Assembly: GCF_045617425.1 (NCBI RefSeq)
Contig: NZ_JAZLIO010000009.1
Location: 248,001-312,000, forward strand
Length of the DNA: 64,000 nucleotides
Direction of reading: 5' to 3'
Origin: Carnobacterium_B sp045617425
Lineage (GTDB): Bacteria; Bacillota; Bacilli; Lactobacillales; Carnobacteriaceae
Shown here: positions 9,168 through 18,341 of the stretch, piece after piece
Position numbering within the stretch: position 1 is the stretch's first letter
Layout of the letters: the number at the start of each line of letters is the position of its first letter
Notes under the pieces: model-generated
What the model saw: only the letters and a program-made list of their open reading frames with translations
Database searches by the model: none
Told to the model about the DNA's origin: nothing
Program-made: the position numbers and the translations under genes

Positions 9168-10826
9168 TTGAATACAAAGAAACAGATATCCCAATTGATA
9201 GTTTTTACCTTACTAATTTTTTTAACGGCTTGCGGATTAAACGAAAAATTTAATAACCAGAAAGAATTAGCAGAGACTGAACATGCTCCTGAACAAATCA
9301 TGCACTTGACTGTAGAAAGTGAATTAGCAACTACTGACAGTGTTTTAGTTGCTGAAAATATTACTTTTGCTGGCGTTAATCAATTTATTGAAGGCCTCTA
9401 TCGGTTAGATGAAAATAACGAGCCCATCCCTGCTTTAGCTGAAAGTGAAGAAATTTCAGAAGATGGATTAACCTACATATTTCATCTAAGAGATGATGCT
9501 ACATGGTCAAATGGCGAACCTGTTACTGCACATGACTTTGTTTTTTCGTGGCGTAGAAATGTTGATCCCACTTCTGGTGCTGCTTATGCGTACTTGTTTG
9601 AAGATATAAAGAATGCTTCTGACATAATGAATGAACAACTTCCACTTGAAGAACTCGGAGTTAAAGCATTGGATGAGACAACTTTAGAAGTCACTCTTGA
9701 AACACCTATTGCTTACTTCCCTTCTCTTATGTCATTTGTTTCTTTTTTTCCACAAAATGAAGCATTTGTAAGAAATGCTGGTGATCAATATGGCACTAGT
9801 AGCGAAACAACTCTAACAAACGGTCCTTTCTTACTATCTGATTGGGATAATGGATTAGATGAAAGCTGGAATTATAAAAAAAACCCATCTTATTGGGATG
9901 CAAAAAATGTTCATTTAACTAAAATTACAAATCAAGTAATTAAAGATGTGTCTACTGGAGTAAATTTATTTGAAAAAGGCGATGTAGACAATGCGTTATT
10001 ATCTGGTGAATATTCTAAACAATTTCAAAAAGATCCTAGTTACACAGTTGAGTACTTCTCAAGAACCAACTACCTAGAAGTTAATCAAACAGACAACACC
10101 TATTTAAAAAATCAAACCTTCAGAAAAGCACTATCACTTGCTATTAACCGTGAAGAATTGACTTCAGTCATTTTAAATAATGGTTCTTTACCAATCACTG
10201 GATTGGTTCCAGATCACTTTGTCAAAAATCCTGAATCAGATATTGAATTTGCCGAAGAAGCCGGAGATTTTTATACGTATGACCTGCCTGAAGCTCAAAA
10301 GTTAGTAGAGGAAGCTAAAGTTGAGCTTGGAGTAGATACGATTGAATTAGAATTACTCGGAGATGATGATGAAACAAGTAAGCGAGTTATGGAATATCTA
10401 CAAGGAGAACTACAGAATAATTTAGATGGTGTAAGCATTACCATCCTAAATGTTCCCTTCAGTGCTAGACTAGCTAAAGCTGCAGCAGGTGATTTTGATT
10501 TGATTTCATCTGGTTGGAGCGGATACGTTTCAGATCCAATGATTATGTTAGATGTATTGTATAGTACGTCTTCTTATAACAATGGAGGCTATTCAAATGA
10601 AGAAGTAAATCAATTAATTGATGATGCAAAAGGAATTCATGCAAATCAGGCTAGCTTAAGATGGAATGACATGTTGAAAGCACATCAAATCGCTTTAGAA
10701 GATGTAGCGCTCATTCCCTTATACCAAAAAGGCGAAGCAATGTTGCGAAATCCAAATATCAAAAATATAAACATCAATTCGGTAGGCGCTAGATACAGCT
10801 ATAAAGACGCATACATTATCGACTAA
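9168..10826 (+). CDS. Oligopeptide-binding lipoprotein, OppA family (orphan)
   Basis: 552 residues from TTG 9168. An upstream in-frame TTG at 9153 is rejected because GGAGGA (9155-9160) sits ideally before 9168. The signal peptide ends in the lipobox LTAC, giving a lipidated C22 in the outer leaflet. The mature protein is a type-5 extracellular binding protein: TYIFHLRDDATWSNGEPVTAHDFVFSW is the classic family segment. It would capture peptides for an Opp-type ABC importer. No permease or ATPase genes adjoin, so it must share one encoded elsewhere or act as a sensor. It converges with an M19 dipeptidase. Confidence 0.88.
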   Translation: MNTKKQISQLIVFTLLIFLTACGLNEKFNNQKELAETEHAPEQIMHLTVESELATTDSVLVAENITFAGVNQFIEGLYRLDENNEPIPALAESEEISEDGLTYIFHLRDDATWSNGEPVTAHDFVFSWRRNVDPTSGAAYAYLFEDIKNASDIMNEQLPLEELGVKALDETTLEVTLETPIAYFPSLMSFVSFFPQNEAFVRNAGDQYGTSSETTLTNGPFLLSDWDNGLDESWNYKKNPSYWDAKNVHLTKITNQVIKDVSTGVNLFEKGDVDNALLSGEYSKQFQKDPSYTVEYFSRTNYLEVNQTDNTYLKNQTFRKALSLAINREELTSVILNNGSLPITGLVPDHFVKNPESDIEFAEEAGDFYTYDLPEAQKLVEEAKVELGVDTIELELLGDDDETSKRVMEYLQGELQNNLDGVSITILNVPFSARLAKAAAGDFDLISSGWSGYVSDPMIMLDVLYSTSSYNNGGYSNEEVNQLIDDAKGIHANQASLRWNDMLKAHQIALEDVALIPLYQKGEAMLRNPNIKNININSVGARYSYKDAYIID

Positions 10827-10856
10827 TTTACTAGTTTAGTTTAAGCATATATCTAT

Positions 10857-10900
10857 AAAAAAAGTTCAACAGCATTTGGTTTGCTGTTGAACTTTTTTTT
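10857..10900. terminator. Bidirectional terminator, OppA-like/dipeptidase
   Basis: Inverted repeat of AGTTCAACAGCA and TGCTGTTGAACT with A-run and T-run flanks, between convergent genes. Confidence 0.9.
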
Positions 10901-11834
10901 ATTTTGGTAAATGGTTTAAGAAGTTTTTAGAAGCAAAACCCTGAACTTCTTCTTCAGTAAATTTTTCAAGTAAAGCTTGGATAAAATTTTGAGTTTCTCC
11001 AGCATGCGACAATCCTTCAATGTACGTACTGATGCCATCAAAATCTGATCCGAAACCGATATTGTTAACTGCGCCTAATTCCACCAACCGTTCAACATGA
11101 GGAACCAAATCTGCTATAGTTACTGGACTAGTTTCTCCCTCTTCAATCGTAAATGTTGGGTTAAAAATGACGTGAATCATTGCATTGCGTTCAACCATTG
11201 CTTTGATCTGATCATCATTTAAATTTCTCACATGACTACATAAAGATAAAACATTCGAATGAGTAGCAATAGGATAACGCGCATGCTTCATCACATCCCA
11301 AAATCCTTGAACACTTAGATGAGAAACATCAGTGAAGACTTTCCGCTCATTCAAGCGTTTGACGATTTCAAAGCCAAATGTTGTTAATCCACCGCCTCTT
11401 GGTTCTCCAACTCCATCAGCTGCAAGATTAGCTGGATTCCAAGTCAATCCTACTGATAGTATTCCAGCATCCAACAAATACTCTAACTTATCTAAATCAT
11501 TCCCAATAGAAGACACACCCTCAAGAGTGAGAAATGATCCTATTTCATTTTCTTTCAATTCATGTATATCTGACCATTTTTTTATTTGTTTTACTTCAGG
11601 ATGTTTACCAAGTACGTCATTTTGATAAAATGCAATTTGTTCTAAGACCGCTGCAAATTGCTGATCTGATGGCAGACTGGGCTCGATAAATATAGCAAAA
11701 GCCTGAACTTTAACCTTTCCTTCTTTCAATCGTTTAAGATTTACTTCTAAATGAGTTGAGTCTTTAAAATCTAAGCTACCTTGGTTCATTTGCATCTTAT
11801 AAAGAACATCACAATGCATATCAATACTATTCAA
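10899..11834 (-). CDS. Membrane dipeptidase (renal dipeptidase family, M19)
   Basis: 311 residues. Zinc-site landmarks of family M19 in order: HCD at residues 7-9, the glutamate of TLEGVSSIG near 125, the histidine of DVSHLSVQGFWD, IATHSNV, and the C-terminal GFGSDFDG. It cleaves dipeptides, including those with D-residues. Nothing like a signal peptide is seen, so it is probably cytosolic, as in other Firmicutes. The adjacent convergent peptide-binding lipoprotein suggests a shared peptide theme, but they are separate transcripts. Confidence 0.88.
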   Translation of the reverse strand: MNSIDMHCDVLYKMQMNQGSLDFKDSTHLEVNLKRLKEGKVKVQAFAIFIEPSLPSDQQFAAVLEQIAFYQNDVLGKHPEVKQIKKWSDIHELKENEIGSFLTLEGVSSIGNDLDKLEYLLDAGILSVGLTWNPANLAADGVGEPRGGGLTTFGFEIVKRLNERKVFTDVSHLSVQGFWDVMKHARYPIATHSNVLSLCSHVRNLNDDQIKAMVERNAMIHVIFNPTFTIEEGETSPVTIADLVPHVERLVELGAVNNIGFGSDFDGISTYIEGLSHAGETQNFIQALLEKFTEEEVQGFASKNFLNHLPK

Positions 11835-11916
11835 ATGGATTCCTACTTTCCGCTTTTACGCACTCATCTTATATTTTCTCATCATACTTTAACCATCATA
11901 GAAGCGCAATACAAAA

Positions 11917-11956
11917 AAATGATTTTAAATAGCTAAACTGCCTATCTAAAATCATT
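11917..11956 (-). terminator. Terminator after the MFS gene
   Basis: Minus-strand hairpin AATGATTTTA/TAAAATCATT with paired inner bases, followed by a run of seven T. Confidence 0.7.
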
Positions 11957-11964
11957 CGTATCGG

Positions 11965-13239
11965 TTAATTTATTTCACGAACAGGTTCTTCCACAAAATA
12001 AAGAACGGTTCCTCCAATAATAAAGAGGATGATCAACGCAAATACTCCATTTAATGAATTCCCTGTCACTTGAGCGATGATCCCAACAAGAAGGGGTCCG
12101 ACAACTGCTGCAAATTTGCCAAAAATATTATAAAAACCAAAAAATTCATTTGCATTTTCTTTAGGAATTAATTGACCAAATAAAGAACGACTAAGCGATT
12201 GAACACCACCTTGAGCAGTTCCTACAAGAACCGCTAATATAATAAACGTTAATAAAGAATCTAACGATAATGCAAAAATACAAATAAACGTATAAGTAGC
12301 TATTCCTACATAAATCATTTTTTTATTGCCAAATTTACCCGCTAATACTCCATATAAAATAGAAAATGGAAATGCTACAAATTGACAGATCATCATCACT
12401 ACGATCAAATCATTGGCCATTAGTCCGACGTCTGATCCGATAGCGGTTGCCATTTGAAAAATAGTCCCTACTCCATCAATATAGAAAAAATAGGCAATTA
12501 AAAATAAAAATACATTGCGGTACTGACGTATATTCCTAAGTGTCTCCCACAATCTTAAAAAACTACTTTTAACAACATGTGGTTGTTTGTTTATATACGT
12601 TGTTTGTTCGACATTTTTCCAATAGGGAATGGTAAATATCAACCACCAAAGAGCAGTTGCAGCAAATCCACCTTTGATAAGAGCAATTTGTGAAATAGGA
12701 AGAATTTGAGTTAATTGAAAGAAAATAAAAATAACAAATGGAATGGAACTGCCAATATAACCCCACCCATATCCTGCACTAGAGATACGATCCATTCGAT
12801 TTAATGTTGTAGAGTCAATTAAAGATGCATCGTAAAAAATGTTGGCAGCACCAAAACCAATCGAAGATACTGAGTAAATTATCAATAATAACAACCAGTT
12901 TTCATCTGAAATAAATGCAAAACTAAAAGTCGCAATGATTCCTAGTCCTGTTGCTAAAGAAAACATTGGATTTCGGTAACCTTTATAATCAGCAATTGCA
13001 CCTAATATAGGAGCTAACAGCGAAACAACTAAAGTTCCAATTGCATTAGCATACCCTAAATAAGCAGTTGAATTTACCGCACTCACACCTGCCCCTTCAG
13101 AAACTGCTTTGAAGAACAACGGAAAAACAGCTGTAGTAATCATAATCGAATAGGCTGAGTTAGCCCAATCTTGTAAAATCCAACTTTTTTCTATTTTTGT
13201 GTATTTAAACCGTTCTTTGCCTATTTCCACTGCTCTCAC
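11965..13239 (-). CDS. MFS transporter, UMF1/Atg22-like family
   Basis: 424 residues with about twelve hydrophobic segments. The start LQDWANSAYSIMITTAVFP is characteristic of the UMF1 (Atg22-like) branch of the major facilitator superfamily. Other landmarks are GAIADYKGYRNP in the first half and GGVQSLSRSLFGQLIPKENA in the second. The substrate is unknown. It begins 4 nt after the phosphodiesterase stop, so the two are translationally close. The pair may release and then export or import a product, which is inference. Confidence 0.83.
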   Translation of the reverse strand: MRAVEIGKERFKYTKIEKSWILQDWANSAYSIMITTAVFPLFFKAVSEGAGVSAVNSTAYLGYANAIGTLVVSLLAPILGAIADYKGYRNPMFSLATGLGIIATFSFAFISDENWLLLLIIYSVSSIGFGAANIFYDASLIDSTTLNRMDRISSAGYGWGYIGSSIPFVIFIFFQLTQILPISQIALIKGGFAATALWWLIFTIPYWKNVEQTTYINKQPHVVKSSFLRLWETLRNIRQYRNVFLFLIAYFFYIDGVGTIFQMATAIGSDVGLMANDLIVVMMICQFVAFPFSILYGVLAGKFGNKKMIYVGIATYTFICIFALSLDSLLTFIILAVLVGTAQGGVQSLSRSLFGQLIPKENANEFFGFYNIFGKFAAVVGPLLVGIIAQVTGNSLNGVFALIILFIIGGTVLYFVEEPVREIN

Positions 13240-13243
13240 CTCG

Positions 13244-14521
13244 CTAATTAAATAATCCCTTTAAAACCTTTCCATCAACAGCCTGTGGAAATTCCAACCC
13301 CATTGCATGCAAAAAAGTTGGTCCTTCATCAATTAAACGAGCTACAGGTATTCGTGCATCCACATTTATACCTGGTCCAGAAATAAATAATGTGGTTTCG
13401 TAGTTTTCTTTTTTGGGGCTATAGCCATGTGTTCCTTTATGAAAAGGAGTTGCTTCATTAGTTTTAATTTCTTCTAAAAACGGACCATTGCTATCGCTAA
13501 TAAAATAATACCCTTTTTTTGCTTCAACTAAAAAACTGCACGTCTCATCTGCTCCCAAACAAGCGGCTTCTTCTTGAGTATAAATCGTTTCGATTTGTTC
13601 CGAATACTGTGTTAAAAGTTGGTGTACATCAGCTAGGTCTACTTCCGGTTTTGTATAGATATAGCAAGAACCATCTGCTCCCTTAGCTAAAACGTCCCAC
13701 TCTTGAATCAGTCCATCTTTCGTTTCTTTTAGCCAGTCTTGTGCTTTGAACAATTGATTTAGTCTAACCACTGTGTGCGTGTCTAATTGGTAGTGATCAC
13801 CAAATAGTGCTAACACGGTTTCTTCAAAGATTCCTTTTTCTTTCATAGCTGTAATGATTTGATTCAGATGATCATCCATGCGTCTAATAGCAGCCTTTGC
13901 TTCTTGGGAATCAACACCAAAATGATGTCTCGTACTGTCTAAATCAACTAGATGTATCGCCATTAAATCAGGGTTTTTAGAGTGAATCGTATCTACAATT
14001 CCAGCAGTTAAAAAATGATCTAATTCTGGTTGCTGAATACCTTTACGCATTTTGCCAAATTTACGCTCTAAATCTAAAACGAATTTTGGTGAAGATGACC
14101 ACAACGAGATTAATGCTTGTGACTGCCAAGGACGATTGGCGAAAATTTCAGTTAAATTATACTTTATGGCTTTGTTTCGTCCAGTAACCGGCCATAAAAA
14201 AGAAGCAATCGTATATCCTGATTCATGAGCGATATCAAATAAAGTTGGAACTTTAATATCTTTAGCATACCAATGCCAATCCGGTGACTCTCTTTTTGGT
14301 TGTACATATGTATTGTTTGTAATACCGTGTTTATTAGGATATACTCCCGTAACAATTGATGTATGAGCCATATAGGTTAAAGATGGGTAAACCGTTTCTA
14401 CTTTTTCTACTCTTGCACTTCGATCCAATAAATACTTAAATGTTGGAAGCGTTTGGGCATATTCTAAATCTTTTGCACCAAAAGCATCTAAAGAAATCAT
14501 GTATAGACGTTGTTTCTGCAT
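13244..14521 (-). CDS. Alkaline-phosphatase-superfamily phosphodiesterase (NPP type)
   Basis: 425 residues, ectonucleotide pyrophosphatase/phosphodiesterase family. Metal and nucleophile residues are recognisable: D12 in SLDAFG, the threonine nucleophile in MAHTSIVTGVYPNKHG, LVDLDSTRHHFG, LFGDHYQLDTH and the late HKGTHGYSP. It should hydrolyse phosphodiester or pyrophosphate bonds of nucleotides. No signal peptide is evident. GGGGGAA lies before the ATG. A long structured RNA ending in a terminator precedes it on the same strand, so it may be controlled by transcription attenuation. Confidence 0.85.
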   Translation of the reverse strand: MQKQRLYMISLDAFGAKDLEYAQTLPTFKYLLDRSARVEKVETVYPSLTYMAHTSIVTGVYPNKHGITNNTYVQPKRESPDWHWYAKDIKVPTLFDIAHESGYTIASFLWPVTGRNKAIKYNLTEIFANRPWQSQALISLWSSSPKFVLDLERKFGKMRKGIQQPELDHFLTAGIVDTIHSKNPDLMAIHLVDLDSTRHHFGVDSQEAKAAIRRMDDHLNQIITAMKEKGIFEETVLALFGDHYQLDTHTVVRLNQLFKAQDWLKETKDGLIQEWDVLAKGADGSCYIYTKPEVDLADVHQLLTQYSEQIETIYTQEEAACLGADETCSFLVEAKKGYYFISDSNGPFLEEIKTNEATPFHKGTHGYSPKKENYETTLFISGPGINVDARIPVARLIDEGPTFLHAMGLEFPQAVDGKVLKGLFN

Positions 14522-14662
14522 TCATTCTTCCCCCTTAATTAATTTATTATCCCACAAGCTTACTTTTAGAGAAAGAGCATCTGTGTTATATTTAAGTAAA
14601 GAATTTTAATTTTTTGTATACGTTAAGTAGCTTGGCAAACATTTCATTTTATCTATTTTTAC

Positions 14663-14696
14663 AAAAAAAAAAACACTGATAAAATCAGTGTTTTTT
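14663..14696 (-). terminator. Terminator of the structured RNA upstream of the phosphodiesterase gene
   Basis: Minus-strand hairpin AAAACACTGA/TCAGTGTTTT followed by an 11-nt T run, about 140 nt upstream of the phosphodiesterase start. Confidence 0.85.
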
Positions 14697-14975
14697 CCGA
14701 CAGTATTCATTTGCATAAATAGGTCCCGTGAATTCCACAAAACAGAGGGGTCCAAACACCTGCATCTTGCAGTTGTACCGAAGTACGGTTGTGCCCTGTC
14801 TAAAGTTCCAATCACTTGTCGCCGCAGCGAAATGACCGAAGTCACCTGATTGGAGGTCAACTCATCGCATGTATGTACTTTAACATGTTTATTTACTAAA
14901 TACAAGTTATTTTCAATCATTTATTCATTGAGTTATCAAAACAAAAAATTTGAATTTCCTTTACCGCACTAGATC
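14663..14975 (-). ncRNA. Structured RNA of unrecognised family (leader or small RNA)
   Basis: A region without a credible protein gene but dense in hairpins on the minus strand. In order: an early TTCCTTT/AAAGGAA hairpin; a three-way junction closed by CCAATCA/TGATTGG holding TGAC-TTCG-GTCA and TCGC-TGCG-GCGA; then GTAC-TTCG-GTAC and CTGCA-AGA-TGCAG; then the terminator at 14663-14696. UUCG loops are typical of functional RNA. A candidate promoter lies upstream. I considered 6S, RNase P, tmRNA, SRP, T-box and common riboswitches and found none of their signature motifs. It could be a riboregulator of the phosphodiesterase gene or a stand-alone small RNA. Confidence 0.6.
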
Positions 14976-14977
14976 AA

Positions 14978-15010
14978 AAGGAATTATATCATCTTTGAAC
15001 CTCTCACAAA
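14978..15010 (-). promoter_or_regulatory. Candidate promoter of the structured RNA
   Basis: On the minus strand, TTTGTG, 16 nt, then TATAAT about 10 nt before the presumed RNA start near 14975. Positions are approximate. Confidence 0.45.
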
Positions 15011-15136
15011 TCTTTCTCTTGTTGTTCTCCATGCATATCATTGGTACTAACAAAAAAGCTGTTCTATAATAGGGGTGATTCATTAGAAGAGTTTTTCTCA
15101 TTCCTAGGCAAGACTTTAATTTAAGGAGGCCTTTTT

Positions 15137-15562
15137 ATGAAAGAAGAAGTCATTATACATTATCTACAACGTCATGGCTTAGATGCAAAAACAGGTGATA
15201 CCATTTTGGTTGAAAGAAAAACTCGGAATCGAAAATGGTATGCTACATTGTTAGGTAAGAATGAAACTGAAAAAATTTACCTGAATTTTGCTGAAAGAGA
15301 ATTCGTTATATTGCCAATTGAAAAAGATTCTATGACCCCTATTGAAGGCGATTATGCCCAAGTTCCTTTAACAGAAGTTAAATCTATCTATTTCAAAAAG
15401 CAATCCAATTTCTATAACCTACTCATTCAATATAACGACGCTACTGCTACCGATGATCGAATAAAAAAATACAAAGTTCCTAAAGAAGTTGCCGATTGTC
15501 CTTGGCATAAAGAAAATCTGGAACGATTAATTGAACGTTTTGGTTTCAAGGAATCTACGTAA
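15137..15562 (+). CDS. Small PH-like-fold protein of unknown function
   Basis: 141 residues, no TM segment, predominantly beta-rich in appearance with a C-terminal helix. RBS AAGGAGG. The ending CPWHKENLERLIERFGF resembles KWHKNNLEKALVEI in the protein at 44347-44799, and both carry a mid-protein LPIEK/LPVHK segment. They look like distant paralogues, possibly bacterial PH-domain-like. I do not recognise a named family. It is a single gene with its own terminator. Confidence 0.7.
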   Translation: MKEEVIIHYLQRHGLDAKTGDTILVERKTRNRKWYATLLGKNETEKIYLNFAEREFVILPIEKDSMTPIEGDYAQVPLTEVKSIYFKKQSNFYNLLIQYNDATATDDRIKKYKVPKEVADCPWHKENLERLIERFGFKEST

Positions 15563-15564
15563 TA

Positions 15565-15610
15565 GAAAAAACGATTTTTAGACTTTATTGTCTAAAAATC
15601 GTTTTTTTTT
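15565..15610. terminator. Bidirectional terminator
   Basis: 18-bp inverted repeat (15566-15583 with 15590-15607), A-run and T-run flanks, between convergent genes. Confidence 0.9.
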
Positions 15611-15644
15611 ATCCTTAACGTAGGTAAAAGCAAATTGTTTGATT

Positions 15645-16025
15645 CTAGTTTTGAATGACTTCGATTTTATAGCCATCTGGATCTGTAATAAAAAAGAAGT
15701 TTGCTGCATTATCTGGAAGACTTTTTAAATCAGTTACTTCATAACCACTAGCTTTATATTCTTTTTGTGTTGCGCCTAAATCATCCACACCAATTGCAAT
15801 GTGACCATATCCATTTCCAAGGGTATATGCTTCTTCTTGATCATAGTTATATGTCAATTCCAATTCATAGTCATCTCCATCCAAAGCTAGATAAACTAAT
15901 GTAAATTTAAGTTCCGGAAAATCTAATCTCTTCGCTTCTTTAAAACCTAATACAGTTGTATAAAATTCCATCGATTTTTCTAAATCCTTCACACGAACAC
16001 AAGTATGCAACATTTTTTTTGCCAT
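15645..16025 (-). CDS. gloA: Lactoylglutathione lyase (glyoxalase I)
   Basis: 126 residues in one VOC fold made of two beta-alpha-beta3 units. Metal ligands fit glyoxalase I: H in LHTCVRV, E in YELELTYNY, H in GYGHIAIGV and E in YKIEVIQN. The FYTTVLGFK segment is also typical. It converts the methylglyoxal-thiol hemithioacetal to lactoylglutathione. Glutathione reductase at 33.7 kb shows that the cell uses glutathione. It is followed in the same direction by a second VOC gene and a GNAT gene upstream. Confidence 0.9.
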   Translation of the reverse strand: MAKKMLHTCVRVKDLEKSMEFYTTVLGFKEAKRLDFPELKFTLVYLALDGDDYELELTYNYDQEEAYTLGNGYGHIAIGVDDLGATQKEYKASGYEVTDLKSLPDNAANFFFITDPDGYKIEVIQN

Positions 16026-16102
16026 CTGTCCTTCATCCTCTCATTACGATTATTTGTACTTCTTTATCTTAATGGTTTTTTATAAAGAGTTCAAAAAATA
16101 TG

Positions 16103-16483
16103 TCATTCATGTATTTCCAATGGCAAATTATCTGGATCTTTAAAAAAAGTAAATCTTCCACCTGTGTACTCATCTATACGAATGGGTTCTGTTTCAATAC
16201 CTTTTCCATTCAATGATTGAATGGCTTCGTCAAAATCATCTACATAAAAGCATAGATGTCTTAAGCCTGCCGCTTCTGGTTGAGTTGGCCGCTCTGTTGG
16301 ATGAGGAAAAGAAAACAATTCAATTTCACTAGCCCCTAACTTTAAATCTAATTTGTAAGAATCCCGTTCTGAACGATAATTTTCTCTTAAGATTTCTAAA
16401 CCTAATACTTCAGTATAAAATTGTTTTGATTTTTTATAGTCAGATGCAATGATTGCAACATGATGAATGCCTTTAATATTCAT
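16103..16483 (-). CDS. VOC family protein, glyoxalase-like
   Basis: 126 residues, VOC fold. Candidate metal residues: H in GIHHVAII, E in SEIELFSFP, H in LRHLCFYVDD and E in LPLEIHE. The LRHLCFYVDD and FFKDPDNLPLEIHE segments match the YaeR-like branch of small glyoxalase-like proteins, whose substrate is unknown. It lies 22 nt from the GNAT gene upstream and about 80 nt before gloA, so the three may be co-transcribed. Confidence 0.8.
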   Translation of the reverse strand: MNIKGIHHVAIIASDYKKSKQFYTEVLGLEILRENYRSERDSYKLDLKLGASEIELFSFPHPTERPTQPEAAGLRHLCFYVDDFDEAIQSLNGKGIETEPIRIDEYTGGRFTFFKDPDNLPLEIHE

Positions 16484-16505
16484 ACAACATTCCTTCCATT
16501 AATTT

Positions 16506-17042
16506 TTAAATATCGCGGATCATTTCAATACTAGTAAATTCTACATTTTCATTATCCTCAATATCTTGAAGATAATGAAATCCAAGAGCTTCATAAAACT
16601 GACTACTCACTTTATCAGACTTAAGAAAACTAACCAATTGAGTGTTGTTTCCTAATAACTGTTGCATTTGTGTTAAATGATTTACCAAACGCGTTCCAAT
16701 ACCCTTTCTTAAATAATCGACATTGACATATAAAACAAAAACTTTCCCCACTTTAGAATCAACGATTCCACCGCCGATAACACCAATTACTTTTTCGTCT
16801 AACCGAGCCACAATCCAGCCACTCCATTTAGCCGATACTTCTTCAATTTCATTTAGGATTCTTTTAGGATTATAGTATTCTTCAACTTTTTCTTGAACTT
16901 TTTGTTTATCCTTTACAGCTTCAGCAGTACAAGCATACCCTTGTGTACAAATCGCAACAATTTCATCCACATCTTCAGCAGTTGCTAATTCGATACGAAC
17001 TTCTTCAAAATCTGAAGATTCTCCAACTTTGATTGATTCCAT
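16506..17042 (-). CDS. GNAT family N-acetyltransferase
   Basis: 178 residues. The acetyl-CoA pyrophosphate loop motif is seen as NVDYLRKGIGTRLVNHL near residues 108-124, preceded by the beta-strand VFVLYVN. The target is unknown. It is first of three minus-strand genes with the two VOC proteins. Confidence 0.82.
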   Translation of the reverse strand: MESIKVGESSDFEEVRIELATAEDVDEIVAICTQGYACTAEAVKDKQKVQEKVEEYYNPKRILNEIEEVSAKWSGWIVARLDEKVIGVIGGGIVDSKVGKVFVLYVNVDYLRKGIGTRLVNHLTQMQQLLGNNTQLVSFLKSDKVSSQFYEALGFHYLQDIEDNENVEFTSIEMIRDI

Positions 17043-17246
17043 AATTTTGCTCCTTTATTCAAATTCCTAATAAAGTATTCAGCTCTTACCCTTCTCAGCT
17101 GTACTTTCTTGGCTATTCTAAATTAGCATTAAATAACTCATTTGTCACGAGCTTACTGTTTTAATTTAAAACATTTTTTTGCCGTAACAGAATGATTTAC
17201 GGTATACTTCATATAGTTTACTTTTTATAAGGAGGGATATGCTCAA

Positions 17247-18170
17247 TTGACGATCAGTAATATCATATTGCAACAATTAGGCAGTATGTTTGTTCTTATT
17301 TTTTTCGGATACATACTTTTTAAAAAAAATGTCCTGAATATATCAGGAACTAAACAATTTGCTAATATGTTAGCAAATTTCATTACACCCGTACTTTTAT
17401 TTATGTCTTTTCAGCAATCATATGAAGCTAATCAATTTAAATGGTTCTTAGCAACAATAGCCATCACAATCTTGTTGATGGCCGTGCGCATTTTAGTAAA
17501 TCATTTTTTCTTACGCAATTCTTCTCGAACAGACCGTTACGCAACAACCTTTACAAATGCAGGGTTTATCGGGATTCCGCTAGTTCTCGCCGTTCTTGGC
17601 TATGAAGGAGTCTTTTTTGTATCGGCTTTTATTACTGTGACTAATATCGTGCAAAGAACTTATGGACTTTACCTTATTTCTGGAGATAAATCATTAATCA
17701 CTCCTAGAAATTCTTTTTTGAATCCTGCTTCTTTAGGTTCTCTTCTAGGTTTAATTTTTTATTTACTTCAAATACAGTTGCCTACTATTTTCAGCGATTC
17801 TCTTTATACAATCGCGAATCTAAACACACCACTAGCTATGATTTTATTAGGCAGTTATGTTGCGCAGTCTAAATTAATGGATGTATTTACTCATCCACGA
17901 GCTTACTGGACTACTTTCTTATCCTTGATTCTATCTCCGCTTATCAGTATCTTTGTGCTATGGCTACTGCCTTTAGATAGCTATTTAGTCTATTTTGTAT
18001 TAGCCATTGCATCTTCTGCTCCTATTGCTGTAAATACAGCCCTATTCTCACAGCTTTATGGTGGAGACTATGAATACGGTGCGCGCTTAGTGGTTTTATC
18101 TACTTTGCTCTCCATCATCAGTATGCCTATGGTTTTACAAATTGCTGAATTTGCGTTTTCAATGAACTAA
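17247..18170 (+). CDS. AEC family transporter (auxin efflux carrier type)
   Basis: 307 residues, about ten TM segments in two five-helix halves, typical of the AEC/Mem_trans family; bacterial members move organic acids such as malate. TTG is used as start, with GGAGGG 10 nt upstream. The nearby ATG at 17239 stops after three codons. The sequence TNAGFIGIPLVLAVLG is the conserved AEC segment. It is monocistronic with a strong terminator. The substrate is not readable. Confidence 0.85.
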   Translation: MTISNIILQQLGSMFVLIFFGYILFKKNVLNISGTKQFANMLANFITPVLLFMSFQQSYEANQFKWFLATIAITILLMAVRILVNHFFLRNSSRTDRYATTFTNAGFIGIPLVLAVLGYEGVFFVSAFITVTNIVQRTYGLYLISGDKSLITPRNSFLNPASLGSLLGLIFYLLQIQLPTIFSDSLYTIANLNTPLAMILLGSYVAQSKLMDVFTHPRAYWTTFLSLILSPLISIFVLWLLPLDSYLVYFVLAIASSAPIAVNTALFSQLYGGDYEYGARLVVLSTLLSIISMPMVLQIAEFAFSMN

Positions 18171-18180
18171 AATAAGTATT

Positions 18181-18230
18181 AAAAAAGAAGCAACATTGAG
18201 AAGACAGTCTTCTCAATGTTGCTTCTTTTT
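18181..18230 (+). terminator. Terminator after the AEC transporter gene
   Basis: About 20-bp inverted repeat centred at 18206 (AAGCAACATTGAGAAGA with TCTTCTCAATGTTGCTT), followed by T5. Confidence 0.92.
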
Positions 18231-18257
18231 CGCTATATAATAACAAATTTTATTTAA

Positions 18258-18341
18258 TGCGGCCGAGAAGAGTCGAACTTCCACCAGGGTTACCCTGACC
18301 AGCCCCTCAAGCTGGCGCGTCTACCATTCCGCCACGACCGC
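18258..18341 (-). tRNA. tRNA-Leu, anticodon GAG
   Basis: Minus-strand cloverleaf of 84 nt. The acceptor GCGGTCG pairs with CGGCCGC; the anticodon stem CCAGC/GCTGG holds loop TTGAGGG (anticodon GAG at 18306-18308); a long variable arm is typical of Leu; T loop GTTCGACTC. The discriminator is A and CCA is not encoded. It reads CUC and CUU codons. Confidence 0.95.

Noticed and set aside
14606..14920. 104-residue minus-strand open frame
   Set aside because: It runs through the hairpins and terminator of the structured RNA, has Cys/Arg-rich non-protein-like composition and no RBS.
14663..14975. T-box, RNase P, tmRNA, SRP or 6S identity for this RNA
   Set aside because: None of the defining conserved segments of these RNAs was found.
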